From: an uncultured Buttiauxella sp.
GTDB lineage: Bacteria; Pseudomonadota; Gammaproteobacteria; Enterobacterales; Enterobacteriaceae
DNA length: 64,000 nucleotides
Direction of reading: 5' to 3'
NCBI GenBank assembly: GCA_946480445.1
Contig: CAMLJN010000021.1
Coordinates: 1 to 64,000 of the forward strand
The notes below the pieces were generated by a model that saw nothing but the letters and a program-made list of their open reading frames with translations, made no database searches and was not told the origin of the DNA. Made by a program: the position numbers and the translations under genes. The stretch's first letter is position 1. Each line of letters opens with the position of its first letter. This document shows, piece after piece, positions 35,608 through 45,460 of the stretch.

Positions 35608-36570
35608 CTAGTTGGTCTGAAACTCGCTGTGAACCGCCTCGATCACTTCCTGTAAAACGGTATCGCGCATACTCAATTTGTTAAAATGCATATTGAACTC
35701 GATACCGGAACGATCAAAAAGCGTACTGTCGATTTCACGCAGCTGGAAGGTGTCTTTGAACAGGCTAAAGAGTCGGAAAGGCATAAATCCTATCAGATCG
35801 CTGCTGCTGAGCACTGACGCCACGGTGACAAAATTGTAGCTACTAAAGGTGATTTGCCGCTGGGGGAAGAACTCAGTGACGATCTGACGAACATCCCGCA
35901 ATAAATCCTCCTGCAAAATGAGAAAGGTATGCCCCAGCATGCGCATATCCTCCAGCGTCTGGCCTGCCTGTACGCCGGGATGATCGCGGCGACAGACGGC
36001 GATAATTCTGTCCTCATAAAGCTTTTGCGTGGCAATACTGCGGCCCGCATGGCGGTCGACGTCGATTAGCATATCGGTCTGAAATTGCGTCAGCTGCATT
36101 TCACCGTCGGTAATAGGAATATTACGGATCAGCAGCATTGGATTCACCCGCTGAATGACAGAATATATTCTAGGGATCATTAATGCGCCGACGGTGGGCT
36201 GCGTGGCGATGGTGATGGTTCTTTGTTTGCCCAGCGTATTATTTATATCAAGCGCGCTGAGGATGGATTCCAGCCCCTGGCTAATATATTCGTGCAAATG
36301 TGCAGCATAAGCGGTGGGTGCCACGCCCTGGCCTTTACGGATAAAAAGCGGATCGGGAAAAATCAGACGTAGTTTTTGGATGGACTGGCTAATTGCGGAG
36401 GGAGTTAAATTAAGTACTTTGGCCGCGTTTACGATGCCTTTATGCACATAAACAGCTTCGAAAATCGTCAGTAAATTGAGATCAACATTGCGTAGCGTTT
36501 TGAAAACCGGATGGTTATTTTTATCGTCTGGATCCATGACTTTTTTCTCTGCTGTTGGGGTGCTGCCCAT
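35608..36570 (-). CDS. ybeF: LysR-family transcriptional regulator YbeF
   Basis: 320 residues from ATG 36570, which follows GGAG by 7 nt; a TTG two codons earlier is possible. The N-terminal helix-turn-helix (LNLLTIFEAVYVHKGIVNAA, then LTPSAISQSIQKLR) is very close to E. coli YbeF, while the effector-binding domain is less conserved. Target genes and ligand are unknown. It lies between lipA and lipB on the same strand, as in E. coli. Confidence 0.9.
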   Translation of the reverse strand: MGSTPTAEKKVMDPDDKNNHPVFKTLRNVDLNLLTIFEAVYVHKGIVNAAKVLNLTPSAISQSIQKLRLIFPDPLFIRKGQGVAPTAYAAHLHEYISQGLESILSALDINNTLGKQRTITIATQPTVGALMIPRIYSVIQRVNPMLLIRNIPITDGEMQLTQFQTDMLIDVDRHAGRSIATQKLYEDRIIAVCRRDHPGVQAGQTLEDMRMLGHTFLILQEDLLRDVRQIVTEFFPQRQITFSSYNFVTVASVLSSSDLIGFMPFRLFSLFKDTFQLREIDSTLFDRSGIEFNMHFNKLSMRDTVLQEVIEAVHSEFQTN

Positions 36571-36871
36571 GCTCAAACTCCAGAATCATTCATGCTGTGA
36601 ATGTTTATTATTAAATTTTTAGAATTATGCTGTTAGTTTAGCAATGACCCACGTTTGCAGCATAAAACTTGAGCGCCAGAGAGGTCATTTTTGTGAGATG
36701 AAGAAGGAAACAGCCGCTGAAACCCGCGCGAACCCTCGCAAATAATGATTAATAGTAGTAATTTTTCCGGAAAAAATAAATGCACAAATTACTTAAATGG
36801 GCTGGTGAATATCTTAAAGCAGGCCAGGCATCGGGCCGCAACAAAAGATTACGGCCGCAGGGGATAATTAA
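36571..36871. other. lipB-ybeF intergenic region, no gene seen
   Basis: 301 bp, AT-rich between 36,580 and 36,800. It contains the likely ybeF promoter and a perfect 14-bp palindrome TTTTTCCGGAAAAA (36762-36775). A weak GGCCG/CGGCC stem lies just after lipB. No coding frame or strong terminator is visible. Confidence 0.5.
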
Positions 36872-37525
36872 TTAACCCGGGTGATATTCCACGACAGGAT
36901 TATTCAACCCTTCAAGAAGCTTTGCGACCAGCAGCGGTTGCACATCGGCGAGGGTTAGCCCCGGTTTTAAATCTTTTACCTGGGTCATTTCCAGCCCGGC
37001 GTAGCCGCAGGGGTTAATGCGTAAAAACGGGGCAAGATCCATATCAATATTTAGCGCCAGGCCATGGAACGAGCAGCCTTTACGAATCCTCAGTCCCAGC
37101 GAACAGATTTTGCGTCCATCAACATAAACCCCAGGCGCATCCGGCCTTGGGTAGGCTTCAATGCCTAATTCTGCCAGCGTGTTGACCACGGTTTGTTCGA
37201 GAAGCGTGACCAGTTCACGGACGCCAAGCTTCCTGCGGCGTAGATTCAGCAGCACATACATAACCTGCTGACCGGGACCGTGATAAGTCACCTGACCACC
37301 GCGATCGCTCTGGATAACCGGAATATCTCCAGGCACCAGCAGGTGCTCAGCTTTTCCTGCCTGACCCTGAGTAAACACGGCAGGGTGCTCGACAAGCCAG
37401 ATTTCATCGGGAGTGGTTTCATCGCGCGCGTCGGTAAAGTCGTGCATTGCCTGGGATACGGGTTCGTAGGGCTTCAGGCCGAGCTTGCGAATAAGAAGAG
37501 TTTCTTGCGACAAAATACTGTCCAC
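36872..37525 (-). CDS. lipB: Octanoyl-[ACP]:protein N-octanoyltransferase
   Basis: 217 residues from GTG 37525; E. coli also lacks an ATG here, and TTG 37513 is a second option. LipB moves octanoate from acyl carrier protein to lipoyl domains. Conserved blocks are [35 protein letters not shown] with the catalytic Lys, and [14 protein letters not shown] with the catalytic Cys. Cytosolic. A hairpin-rich spacer separates it from ybeD. Confidence 0.95.
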   Translation of the reverse strand: MDSILSQETLLIRKLGLKPYEPVSQAMHDFTDARDETTPDEIWLVEHPAVFTQGQAGKAEHLLVPGDIPVIQSDRGGQVTYHGPGQQVMYVLLNLRRRKLGVRELVTLLEQTVVNTLAELGIEAYPRPDAPGVYVDGRKICSLGLRIRKGCSFHGLALNIDMDLAPFLRINPCGYAGLEMTQVKDLKPGLTLADVQPLLVAKLLEGLNNPVVEYHPG

Positions 37526-37571
37526 GAAAGGAATGAAAGAATGGAGGAATTATATCACAGCGGATATAAAA

Positions 37572-37752
37572 AACCCGGCCTGGGCCGGGTTCGAAGGGAT
37601 GACAGATCTCATCCCTTTGCAGGGTGAGAAAAAATCACCAAATAAAAAACAAGGAAAATCAATTCATTGATTTTCGGCAGCTGGCCACAAAGCAGGAAAA
37701 ACCACGTTTTGTCCTGCTTTGTCTGCAAGCTCAACCCGGCCTGGGCCGGGTT
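37572..37752. repeat. Cluster of five hairpins between ybeD and lipB
   Basis: An identical 20-nt palindromic stem AACCCGGCCTGGGCCGGGTT occurs twice (37572-37591 and 37733-37752). Between them are GGGATGA/TCATCCC (37596-37614), AAAATCAA/TTGATTTT (37656-37675) and ACAAAGCAGGA/TCCTGCTTTGT (37687-37722). The copy nearest ybeD can act as its terminator on the minus strand. The doubled outer stem suggests local duplication. Confidence 0.75.
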
Positions 37753-37757
37753 CGACA

Positions 37758-38021
37758 TTACAGTACCATACGGACGATTTCGATATTGCCCAGCTCTTCA
37801 TACAGGGTTTCTACCTGCTCGATATGGGTCGCCGTGATGGTGATGGAAACGGAATGATAGTTCCCTTTGCTGCTTGGTTTGACCTGCGGCGTGTAGTCAC
37901 CAGGGGCGTGGCGCTGCACCACCTCCACGACCATATCAACCAGCTCCGGTTTCGCCAGACCCATTACTTTGTAAGTAAAAGGTGTTGGGAATTCGAGCAG
38001 TTCTTTCAGATTGGTTTTCAT
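37758..38021 (-). CDS. ybeD: Conserved protein YbeD (DUF493)
   Basis: 87 residues from ATG 38021, the E. coli length ([21 protein letters not shown] to EIVRMVL). A small alpha/beta ferredoxin-like (ACT-resembling) protein, cytosolic, of unknown function, always near dacA and lipB. An upstream in-frame extension lies in leader sequence and was not used. Confidence 0.94.
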   Translation of the reverse strand: MKTNLKELLEFPTPFTYKVMGLAKPELVDMVVEVVQRHAPGDYTPQVKPSSKGNYHSVSITITATHIEQVETLYEELGNIEIVRMVL

Positions 38022-38149
38022 GGTAGCTCCAGCGTTACGGCATTTAAAATAATAACTCCCGCAGAGAAGGGCGGGAGTTGCGGTGTTACATACTTTGCAA
38101 TGATGCTTAGTATATGGGGGCTGCATTCACACTTTCAAGTGGTCGATTT

Positions 38150-39361
38150 TTAACCGAACCAGTGGTGGAACATCAGCTTGATGTAGTCGATGATTCGACT
38201 GAAGAAATTCCCTTCCGGCATTTCCTGCAGAACCACCAGCGGACGCTGCTCAATGGTTTTACCGTCGAGCTGGAAGTTAATCGTGCCGACAACCTGATTT
38301 TTCTGCAGCGGAGCGTGCAGCTCAGGCGTATTCAGCACGTAGCTGGCTTTCAAATCTTTCATGCGGCCGCGCGGAATGGTCAGATAGACGTCTTTGTCTA
38401 CGCCCAGGGATGCGCGATCGTTGTCGCCAAACCAGGCGGGTTCGGAAGCGAACTCTTTGCCTGCTTTGAGAGGCGAAACGGTTTCAAAGAAGCGGAAGCC
38501 CCAGGTCAGCAGCTTTTTGCTTTCGGTTTCACGGCCTTTATAGGTATGGCCGCCCATCACGGCTGAAATCAGACGCATCTGGCCTTCGGTCGCGGAAGCG
38601 ACCAGGTTATAGCCTGCCGCATCGGTATGGCCGGTTTTAATGCCGTCAACGTTCAGGCTCTTATCCCACAGCAGACCGTTACGGTTCATCTGGCGGATAT
38701 TGTTAAAGGTAAATTCTTTTTCCTGGTAGATTTTGTATTCGTTTGGCACATCGCGAATCAACGCCTGGCCAATCAGCGCCATATCACGCGCGGAGCTGAA
38801 CTGCCCGGCGGCGTCCAGGCCGTGAACGGTCTGGAAGTGGGTATTTTTCAGGCCAAGGGCGGAGACATAGCTGTTCATCAGGCCGACAAAGGCGTCCTGG
38901 CTGCCGGCCACGAAATCGGCCATCGCGACGCAGGCGTCGTTCCCGGACTGCAGGTTAATCCCGCGAATCAGCTGAGAGACCGGTACCTGCATGCCTGGCT
39001 TGAGGAACATCAGCGAAGAGCCTTTAAAGACCGGGTTGCCGGTAGCCCAGGCATCGTTACCCACGGTGACGACGGAATTTTCATCAAATTTACCGGCTTT
39101 CATGGCCTGGCCGATGACGTAGCTGGTCATCATTTTGGTGAGGCTTGCGGGGTCGCGGCGGGCGTCCGCGTTGGACTCAGCGAGCACTTTTCCTGAGTTA
39201 TAGTCAATCAGGATGTACGCTTCCGCATCGATCTGCGGGACGCCTGGGATCATTGTTTTCATATTCAGGTCGTCAGCTTGAGCGGAAGCCAAAGCCGTAA
39301 GGGCGAGGGCCGTGGAGAGCGCCAGGCGCTTAACAAAACGTACTGGAAGGGCTGTATTCAT
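38150..39361 (-). CDS. dacA: D-alanyl-D-alanine carboxypeptidase PBP5
   Basis: 403 residues, the E. coli length. The signal peptide ends ASAQA/DD. Penicillin-binding motifs are SLTK (Ser73, Ser44 of the mature protein), SGN in [13 protein letters not shown], and KTG in [13 protein letters not shown]. The C-terminal amphipathic helix ([18 protein letters not shown]) attaches it to the outer face of the inner membrane. It trims pentapeptides and keeps cell shape regular. Confidence 0.97.
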   Translation of the reverse strand: MNTALPVRFVKRLALSTALALTALASAQADDLNMKTMIPGVPQIDAEAYILIDYNSGKVLAESNADARRDPASLTKMMTSYVIGQAMKAGKFDENSVVTVGNDAWATGNPVFKGSSLMFLKPGMQVPVSQLIRGINLQSGNDACVAMADFVAGSQDAFVGLMNSYVSALGLKNTHFQTVHGLDAAGQFSSARDMALIGQALIRDVPNEYKIYQEKEFTFNNIRQMNRNGLLWDKSLNVDGIKTGHTDAAGYNLVASATEGQMRLISAVMGGHTYKGRETESKKLLTWGFRFFETVSPLKAGKEFASEPAWFGDNDRASLGVDKDVYLTIPRGRMKDLKASYVLNTPELHAPLQKNQVVGTINFQLDGKTIEQRPLVVLQEMPEGNFFSRIIDYIKLMFHHWFG

Positions 39362-39420
39362 GATTAGAACAACGACATCCGTGATGGAATTAAAAGAGCC
39401 TTACTATAGCAAAAGCGATT

Positions 39421-39494
39421 TTTACTGACATCCGACTTTGCACATCATTTGTTAATGAGGTTGACACAAATTGACGTTTGCGGATGTCAGTAAA
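39421..39494. repeat. 14-bp perfect inverted repeat between rlpA and dacA
   Basis: TTTACTGACATCCG (39421-39434) and its exact reverse complement CGGATGTCAGTAAA (39481-39494) enclose 46 bp. The right arm starts 7 bp beyond the rlpA stop. No T-run follows on either strand, so it is not a standard terminator. Confidence 0.8.
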
Positions 39495-39500
39495 TACGGT

Positions 39501-40658
39501 CTACATAGCAGGTGCGTGGGTAATAAATGACTGCTGCTGGGCTTCACTCATCAGGCGTTGTTGCAGCGCCGCGGCTTCGCTACGGCTGCCAAAAGGCCCG
39601 AGCTGCACGCGATAAACTGCACCATTGCTCGACACCGCGCCGGGCACACCGAATTGCTGACTGAGTTTCTGCTGCCACTGTGTCGCCCGGCCCTGGTCGC
39701 TTACCGCGCCAACCTGGACAACATAGCGACCGGAGGCCGCAGCCGTTGCAGGGGCTGCGGTCTGCACGCTGCCCTGAACCGAGCCTGGGGCGGTGACCGG
39801 CGCAGCCTGGGTTGCGGGTGCAGCAGGCGCTACCGCTTGCTCAACGGGCGCTTCGGCGACGGGGGTAGCCGCCACTTCAGGTTCGTTAGTTTCGACAACC
39901 CCGGAAGCCAGCGGCGTGGCAGCACCGAGGAAGCCGCTGCTGTTCACCGGGGCGCCGGTGGTATCTTCGCTTTGCAACGAGGCATTAGGGATAGCCCGAA
40001 CGTCGCCCTGCGCGGTGTCTACTGGTGCAGACGAGGCGCTTCCCATACCGGTATTCAGATCCGGACGAGCGGGCAGGGCGTAAGTCTGTTTGGCTATTGT
40101 CGTACAGGCGGTCCCTGGGCCGGACATCGTTCCGTCCTGAGCGACCAGAATAGGGTCAATGCGTACTTTTGTATTGTTAGAGGTGTTAAGGCGATCTGCC
40201 GAAGCGCGGGAAAGTGAGATCACGCGGTCGTTGCCGTACGGGCCTCGATCGTTAATACGTACCACAATCATGCGGCCATTCGCGAGGTTAGTGATTCGCG
40301 CATAGCTGGGAATCGGCAGAGTAGGATGCGCGGCGGTCAACGCCATGGCATCAAAAGGCTCGCCTGAGGCCGTCAGATTACTGCCGGGTTCGGCATCGTA
40401 GATAGCAGCGAGGCCCGCCTGGCTGAAGTTAGCCGGGTTCTGGACAATTTTGTAACGCTTGCCGTTATTCTCGTAATCCTGATTAACAGAAGGATTTAAC
40501 GGTTCATAGCGCGGTTCTGCGCCGCTTATTTCAACTACCGGGCCATTACAGACGGCTGGCTGCGGCGGCTGACTGACCTGCTGTTGCTGGTCATCACCGG
40601 ACGAACAGCCTGCCAGTATGGCTACTGCGACACAGATACTTAGCCAATGCTTAACCAT
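39501..40658 (-). CDS. rlpA: Septal-ring lytic transglycosylase RlpA (lipoprotein)
   Basis: 385 residues from ATG 40658. The lipobox ILAGC gives an outer-membrane lipoprotein. The double-psi beta-barrel domain (ASGEPFDAMALTAAHPTLPIP, then VRINDRGPYGNDRVISLSRASAD) holds the catalytic Glu/Asp region; a long Ala/Pro/Val linker leads to the C-terminal SPOR domain (YVVQVGAVSDQGRATQWQQ), which binds denuded septal glycans. Between dacA and mrdB in the elongasome gene cluster. Confidence 0.94.
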   Translation of the reverse strand: MVKHWLSICVAVAILAGCSSGDDQQQQVSQPPQPAVCNGPVVEISGAEPRYEPLNPSVNQDYENNGKRYKIVQNPANFSQAGLAAIYDAEPGSNLTASGEPFDAMALTAAHPTLPIPSYARITNLANGRMIVVRINDRGPYGNDRVISLSRASADRLNTSNNTKVRIDPILVAQDGTMSGPGTACTTIAKQTYALPARPDLNTGMGSASSAPVDTAQGDVRAIPNASLQSEDTTGAPVNSSGFLGAATPLASGVVETNEPEVAATPVAEAPVEQAVAPAAPATQAAPVTAPGSVQGSVQTAAPATAAASGRYVVQVGAVSDQGRATQWQQKLSQQFGVPGAVSSNGAVYRVQLGPFGSRSEAAALQQRLMSEAQQQSFITHAPAM

Positions 40659-40671
40659 TGCGCACCTCAAA

Positions 40672-41784
40672 TTACACGCTTTTCGACAACATCTTCCTGT
40701 GGGTATGTATCGACATCACGATACCAAACCCGGCCATCAGTACGATCAGGGCCGAACCCCCGTAGCTCACCAGCGGCAACGGTACGCCGACCACCGGTAA
40801 AATACCACTAACCATGCCAATATTAACAAATACATAGACAAATAGAATGAGCATAAACCCGCCCGCGATAACGCGGCCAAAGGTCGTCTGCGCGCGGGCA
40901 GCGATATACAACCCGCGCATGATCAGCAGCAGATAGAGCGCAAGCAGAACCAGTACGCCAACCAGGCCCAGTTCTTCCGCCAGCACGGCGAAGATAAAGT
41001 CCGTGTGGCGTTCGGGCAGAAACTCAAGCTGCGACTGGGTGCCATGCAGCCAGCCTTTGCCGCGCAGCCCGCCGGAGCCGATAGCAATTTTAGACTGAAT
41101 AATATGATAGCCCGCGCCGAGCGGATCGGTTTCCGGGTCGAGCAGCATCATCACGCGTGCACGCTGGTAGTCGTGCATCAGGAAGAACCACAGAATAGGA
41201 ATGAAGGCGGCAAGCAGCAGCACCGCTACGCCGATAAGACGCCAGCTCATGCCGGAAAGGAACAGGACAAACAGGCCGGATGCCGCAACCAGAATGGACG
41301 TGCCGAGATCCGGCTGAGCGGCGACCAGCAGCGTAGGCATAAAGATCAGAATCAGCGCAATGCCGGTATTTTTCAGCGTCGGCGGACAGACGTCGCGGTT
41401 GATAAAGCGGGCCACCATCAGCGGAACGGCGATTTTAGCAATCTCGGACGGCTGGAAACGCACGATGCCCAAATCAAGCCAGCGCTGTGCGCCCTTGGAA
41501 ATAGCACCGAAGGCGTCTACCGCCACGAGTAAAATGATGCAGACAATATACAGATAGGGCGCCCAGCCTTCGTAAACGCGGGGAGGGATCTGCGCCATGA
41601 CAATCATGGCCGTCAGTCCTATCAGGATCTGACCGATTTTACGCTCCATCATGCCCATGTCCTGGCCGCTGGCGCTCCAGACGACCAGCGCACTGAACAC
41701 CAGCAGGGCGAGGATAGTGACCAGGAACAGCGGGTCGAGATGAATCTTATCCCAGATCGATTTTTTGTTCGGGTTATCAGTCAT
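40672..41784 (-). CDS. mrdB: Peptidoglycan glycosyltransferase RodA
   Basis: 370 residues, the E. coli length; ten membrane helices of the SEDS family. Signatures include [15 protein letters not shown] with the essential Asp, and [24 protein letters not shown]. With PBP2 it polymerises glycan strands during rod elongation. Three bases after mrdA. Confidence 0.97.
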   Translation of the reverse strand: MTDNPNKKSIWDKIHLDPLFLVTILALLVFSALVVWSASGQDMGMMERKIGQILIGLTAMIVMAQIPPRVYEGWAPYLYIVCIILLVAVDAFGAISKGAQRWLDLGIVRFQPSEIAKIAVPLMVARFINRDVCPPTLKNTGIALILIFMPTLLVAAQPDLGTSILVAASGLFVLFLSGMSWRLIGVAVLLLAAFIPILWFFLMHDYQRARVMMLLDPETDPLGAGYHIIQSKIAIGSGGLRGKGWLHGTQSQLEFLPERHTDFIFAVLAEELGLVGVLVLLALYLLLIMRGLYIAARAQTTFGRVIAGGFMLILFVYVFVNIGMVSGILPVVGVPLPLVSYGGSALIVLMAGFGIVMSIHTHRKMLSKSV

Positions 41785-41786
41785 GG

Positions 41787-43688
41787 TTATTGATCCTCAG
41801 TGCCTGCGGCGGCGGGTGCCTCGGCAGGTAACACCGTGTTGTTGTCCCCTAACATCAGATGGTCGAGGATTTGACGCATAATTGTCCCTACCGCAGGGCC
41901 GACGCCGCCGTTCTCCAGAATGATCGTTACGGTGTATTGCGGATGATCGTAAGGAGCAAAGGCCGTCATCAATTTGTGATCGCGTAAACGCTCAGAAATT
42001 TTATGCGCGTTATAGGTTTCGTTGGCCTTCAGGCCAAAGACCTGCGCGGTACCGGATTTCGCGGCGGCTTTATAAGGCGCATTGGCAAAATACTTGTGTG
42101 CCGTACCGTTTGGCCGGTTGGCTACCCCGTACATCCCGTCTTTAGCGATTTCCCAGAAGCCCGAGTGAATATCGCCAACGGGTGGCTGAACCGGCTGGGT
42201 GAAGGGAACCTGTTTGCCGTTTTCAACGGTGCTCATCAGCAGGTGAGGGACGCGCACGATACCATCATTAATCAGGATCATCATCGCCTTACTCATCTGA
42301 ATCGGCGTGGCCGTCCAGTAACCCTGGCCGATACCGACCGGAATGGTGTCCCCTTGATACCACGGTTTCTTAAAGCGTTTTTGCTTCCACTCGCGTGTCG
42401 GCATGTTGCCCGAACGTTCTTCTGAAAGGTCAACGCCCGTAAAGTGCCCGTAGCCAAACTTGCTCATCCACTCTGAAATACGGTCGATGCCCATGTCATA
42501 GGCGACCTGGTAGAAGAAGGTATCTGCTGACTCTTCCAGAGATTTCGTGACGTTCAGGCGACCGTGGCCCCATTTCTTCCAGTCGCGATAGCGCTTTTCA
42601 GAGCCAGGAAGCTGCCACCAGCCCGGATCAAACAGGGAGGTGTTGCGATTGATCACGCCCGCGCTGAGCGCAGACACGGCCATATAGGGCTTCACCGTGG
42701 AAGCCGGCGGGTAAACGCCCTGGGTCGCACGGTTGATTAGCGGGGTGTTTGGGTCGTTGAGCAGGCCCGAATAATCTTTTGAGGAAATGCCGTCGACGAA
42801 CAGGTTGGGGTTATAGCTTGGCATGGAGACCAGCGCCATGATGCCACCGGTGCGCGGATCGGTCACTACAACCGCAGCACGGCTGCCAGCAAGCAAGGTC
42901 TCAATATAATTCTGTAGCTTCAGGTCAATGGTCAGGTAAATATCGTGCCCGGCCTGCGGCGGCACTTCTTTTAGCTGACGAATCACGCGGCCACGGTTGT
43001 TGACTTCAACCTCTTCATAGCCGGTCTGGCCATGCAGCACTTCTTCGTAATAGCGCTCGATACCCAGCTTGCCGATGTCGTGAGTCGCAGCGTAGTTGGC
43101 AAGCTTGCCGTCTTTGTCGAGGCGTTCAACGTCTTTATCGTTGATCTTTGAAACATAGCCAATGACGTGCGTCAGCGCGGAGCCGTACGGATAATAGCGG
43201 CGCTTATAGCCTTTTACTTCCACACCCGGGAACCGATACTGGTTCACCGCAAAACGCGCCACCTGCACCTCGGTAAGGTTAGTTTTCACCGGGATGGATG
43301 TGAAGCGATGCGAGCGGGACCGCTCTTTTTTGAAGTTGGCAATATCATCATCGGTGAGATCGACAACCGGGCGCAGCGCTTCAAGCGTCGCCTGCACGTT
43401 ATCGACCTTCTCAGGCATCATCTCAACCTGATAAATAGTGCGGTTCAGGGCAAGGGGCGTTCCGTTGCGGTCGTAAATAATCCCGCGGCTCGGGGGGATC
43501 GGCACCAGCTTGATGCGGTTTTCGTTTGAACGAGTTTGGTAGTCGGTAAAACGGACGATTTGCAGATTATAAAGGTTGGCGATAAGCACGCCGGTTAACA
43601 GCAAAATACCGATAAAAGCGACCAGCGCCCGGCGCACAAAAAGCGCAGACTCTGCCGTATAGTCGCGAAAAGAGTTCTGTAATTTCAT
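41787..43688 (-). CDS. mrdA: Penicillin-binding protein 2
   Basis: 633 residues, the E. coli length. An N-terminal membrane anchor ([19 protein letters not shown]), the pedestal domain with [13 protein letters not shown], and the transpeptidase domain with the acylated Ser in [15 protein letters not shown] and KSGTAQ. It cross-links peptidoglycan in the elongasome with RodA. Confidence 0.97.
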   Translation of the reverse strand: MKLQNSFRDYTAESALFVRRALVAFIGILLLTGVLIANLYNLQIVRFTDYQTRSNENRIKLVPIPPSRGIIYDRNGTPLALNRTIYQVEMMPEKVDNVQATLEALRPVVDLTDDDIANFKKERSRSHRFTSIPVKTNLTEVQVARFAVNQYRFPGVEVKGYKRRYYPYGSALTHVIGYVSKINDKDVERLDKDGKLANYAATHDIGKLGIERYYEEVLHGQTGYEEVEVNNRGRVIRQLKEVPPQAGHDIYLTIDLKLQNYIETLLAGSRAAVVVTDPRTGGIMALVSMPSYNPNLFVDGISSKDYSGLLNDPNTPLINRATQGVYPPASTVKPYMAVSALSAGVINRNTSLFDPGWWQLPGSEKRYRDWKKWGHGRLNVTKSLEESADTFFYQVAYDMGIDRISEWMSKFGYGHFTGVDLSEERSGNMPTREWKQKRFKKPWYQGDTIPVGIGQGYWTATPIQMSKAMMILINDGIVRVPHLLMSTVENGKQVPFTQPVQPPVGDIHSGFWEIAKDGMYGVANRPNGTAHKYFANAPYKAAAKSGTAQVFGLKANETYNAHKISERLRDHKLMTAFAPYDHPQYTVTIILENGGVGPAVGTIMRQILDHLMLGDNNTVLPAEAPAAAGTEDQ

Positions 43689-43717
43689 CCGCAGGTTTGT
43701 TCTACCAAAGTCGATGT

Positions 43718-44188
43718 TTACTCACGGTGATAGGGATGATTGGTCGTGATGCTCCAGGCACGATACAGACTCTCAGCCACCAGCACCCGCACCAGCGGAT
43801 GGGGGAGAGTCAACGTGGAAAGCGACCAGCTCTGCTCCGCGGCAGCTTTACACGCCGGAGCCAGCCCTTCCGGACCGCCAATCAGCAAACTGACATCGCG
43901 ACCATCCTGCTTCCAGCGCTCAAGCTGGGTGGCAAGATGCGGGGTATCCCACGGCTGACCGGGGATATCCAGGGTGACGATGCGGTTACCCTTACCGGCT
44001 GCCGCCAGCATCATTTCGCCCTCTTTATCGAGGATGCGTTTGATATCGGCGTTTTTACTGCGTTTTCCTGCCGGGATCTCAACGAGTTCAAACGGCATGT
44101 CCTTGGGAAAACGACGCAGGTACTCGGTAAAACCGGTTTGTACCCAGTCAGGCATTTTGGTTCCGACCGCCACCAGTTGCAGCTTCAC
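43718..44188 (-). CDS. rlmH: 23S rRNA (pseudouridine-1915 N3)-methyltransferase
   Basis: 156 residues, one more than E. coli owing to an extra Gly in [17 protein letters not shown]-fold methyltransferase; the knot carries [17 protein letters not shown] and [21 protein letters not shown]. It methylates pseudouridine 1915 in helix 69 of mature 70S ribosomes. Three bases after rsfS. Confidence 0.96.
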   Translation of the reverse strand: MKLQLVAVGTKMPDWVQTGFTEYLRRFPKDMPFELVEIPAGKRSKNADIKRILDKEGEMMLAAAGKGNRIVTLDIPGQPWDTPHLATQLERWKQDGRDVSLLIGGPEGLAPACKAAAEQSWSLSTLTLPHPLVRVLVAESLYRAWSITTNHPYHRE

Positions 44189-44191
44189 TCA

Positions 44192-44509
44192 TTAGCTCCA
44201 GAGTTTTTCCAGCTCGTAGAGCTGACGGCTTTCTTCCTGCATCACGTGGACGATAACTTCGCCCAGATCGACCACGACCCAGTCTGTAGCGTTAATGCCT
44301 TTTACGCCCAGCGCATCCAGACCCTCTTTATGGACGGACTCAACAACGTGTTCGGCGATAGACATAACGTGGCGATTGGAGGTCCCGGTACAGATGACCA
44401 TGCAATCGGTGATGCTTGATTTGCCCTGCACATCAATGGCGATGATGTCCTGGCCTTTGAGGTCGTCGATCTTATCGACGATGAAATCCTGGAGTGCTTT
44501 ACCCTGCAA
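44192..44509 (-). CDS. rsfS: Ribosomal silencing factor RsfS
   Basis: 105 residues, the E. coli length, starting with TTG 44509 after AGGGGGAA. Conserved: [28 protein letters not shown] and [20 protein letters not shown]. RsfS binds ribosomal protein L14 and stops subunit joining in starvation. The segment around [15 protein letters not shown] differs from E. coli. Start of the rsfS-rlmH-mrdA-mrdB run. Confidence 0.95.
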   Translation of the reverse strand: MQGKALQDFIVDKIDDLKGQDIIAIDVQGKSSITDCMVICTGTSNRHVMSIAEHVVESVHKEGLDALGVKGINATDWVVVDLGEVIVHVMQEESRQLYELEKLWS

Positions 44510-44713
44510 GTGTTCCCCCTGGGAGAATAAAAGTGTGCGATATGGCCCGTAGCTGACACCATTATACCTGATAGGCTGGCTGAGCTTTCCGAAAATTGGC
44601 GGCGCGGCGCTTAAAGTGGGCTATCATCCCATTCGGCGGCCTGGTTTGCATCGCCATTTTTGTAAAACTATTTTCAAAAAGTCATGTGTACGGGCAGGAA
44701 ATTATGGCAGCGG

Positions 44714-44741
44714 AGCATAACAGCCTGAGGTGTAGTGTCAA
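44714..44741 (-). promoter_or_regulatory. Sigma-70 promoter upstream of rsfS
   Basis: On the minus strand TTGACA (44736-44741) and TATGCT (44714-44719) are 16 bp apart. It lies just after the cobC stop, so the rsfS-rlmH-mrdAB genes need not depend on cobC transcription. Confidence 0.6.
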
Positions 44742-44753
44742 TGGCTGACAACT

Positions 44754-45380
44754 TTAACCGGCAGGGGGTTTTGTCTGCGCCAGATATTCTGCGCGATTAT
44801 TGAGTGTTTTGAGCGTAGCAAAGCCCTCGTGGATCGCCATCGCGCTCCAGGTTCCCTGCTCGATGGTAAAGTGCCACAGGGAGGCGGGCGGCATATTCAA
44901 CAGGGTAGCAATCAGTAAGCTCAGCACGCCCTGATGGCTGACTATCAGGATATTTTCTTCTGCCGGCCGTGACTTGAGGGCTTCGGCAAACGCCGTAACG
45001 CGCCGGGAAAAATGTTGAAAGCCTTCGCCGTTGGTCGGTATGACATTCTGCCAGTCGCTGCACCAGGCCGCGTAGTTTTGCGCGTCGTTGCGCTGCAAAT
45101 CGCGGTGGTGGCGCAGTTCCCAGTCGCCAAAATTCATTTCGTTGAGGCCTGGCTCCACCGTCACCGGGATATTACGCTGCTGCAGGAGCAGCGCCGTTGT
45201 ATGCTGCGCGCGACCGAGTTCGCTGCAAAAAACCTTTTCGAAAGGCGCGCGCTGTAACAGCCTGCCCACGGACAGCGCCTGCTCAACGCCAAGCGGCGTA
45301 AGTTTTGTTTCGGAGATACCGCTGTATACCCCGTCAAGATTCGCCTGGGTTTGCCCGTGGCGCACTAACCATAATTTCAT
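44754..45380 (-). CDS. cobC: Adenosylcobalamin/alpha-ribazole phosphatase
   Basis: 208 residues from ATG 45380. Histidine phosphatase family: MKLWLVRHGQTQANLDGVYSG carries the phospho-accepting His of the RHG motif, and ILIVSHQGVLSLL the second His. It dephosphorylates alpha-ribazole-5'-phosphate or cobalamin-5'-phosphate late in B12 nucleotide-loop assembly. Divergent from cobD; the pair is placed as in Salmonella, and the cob operon itself is not in this window. Confidence 0.9.
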   Translation of the reverse strand: MKLWLVRHGQTQANLDGVYSGISETKLTPLGVEQALSVGRLLQRAPFEKVFCSELGRAQHTTALLLQQRNIPVTVEPGLNEMNFGDWELRHHRDLQRNDAQNYAAWCSDWQNVIPTNGEGFQHFSRRVTAFAEALKSRPAEENILIVSHQGVLSLLIATLLNMPPASLWHFTIEQGTWSAMAIHEGFATLKTLNNRAEYLAQTKPPAG

Positions 45381-45460
45381 CACTTCCCCACACCTTTGCT
45401 GGTAGCCTGACGAGTGTATCATTGTGGGCCGGTGGGCATGAGACTGAGTGGAAAAGGAAG

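Noticed and set aside
45305-45460. 52-residue N-terminal extension of CobD
   Set aside because: It overlaps the cobC start on the other strand and is not in the family; ATG 45461 has GGAAG upstream.
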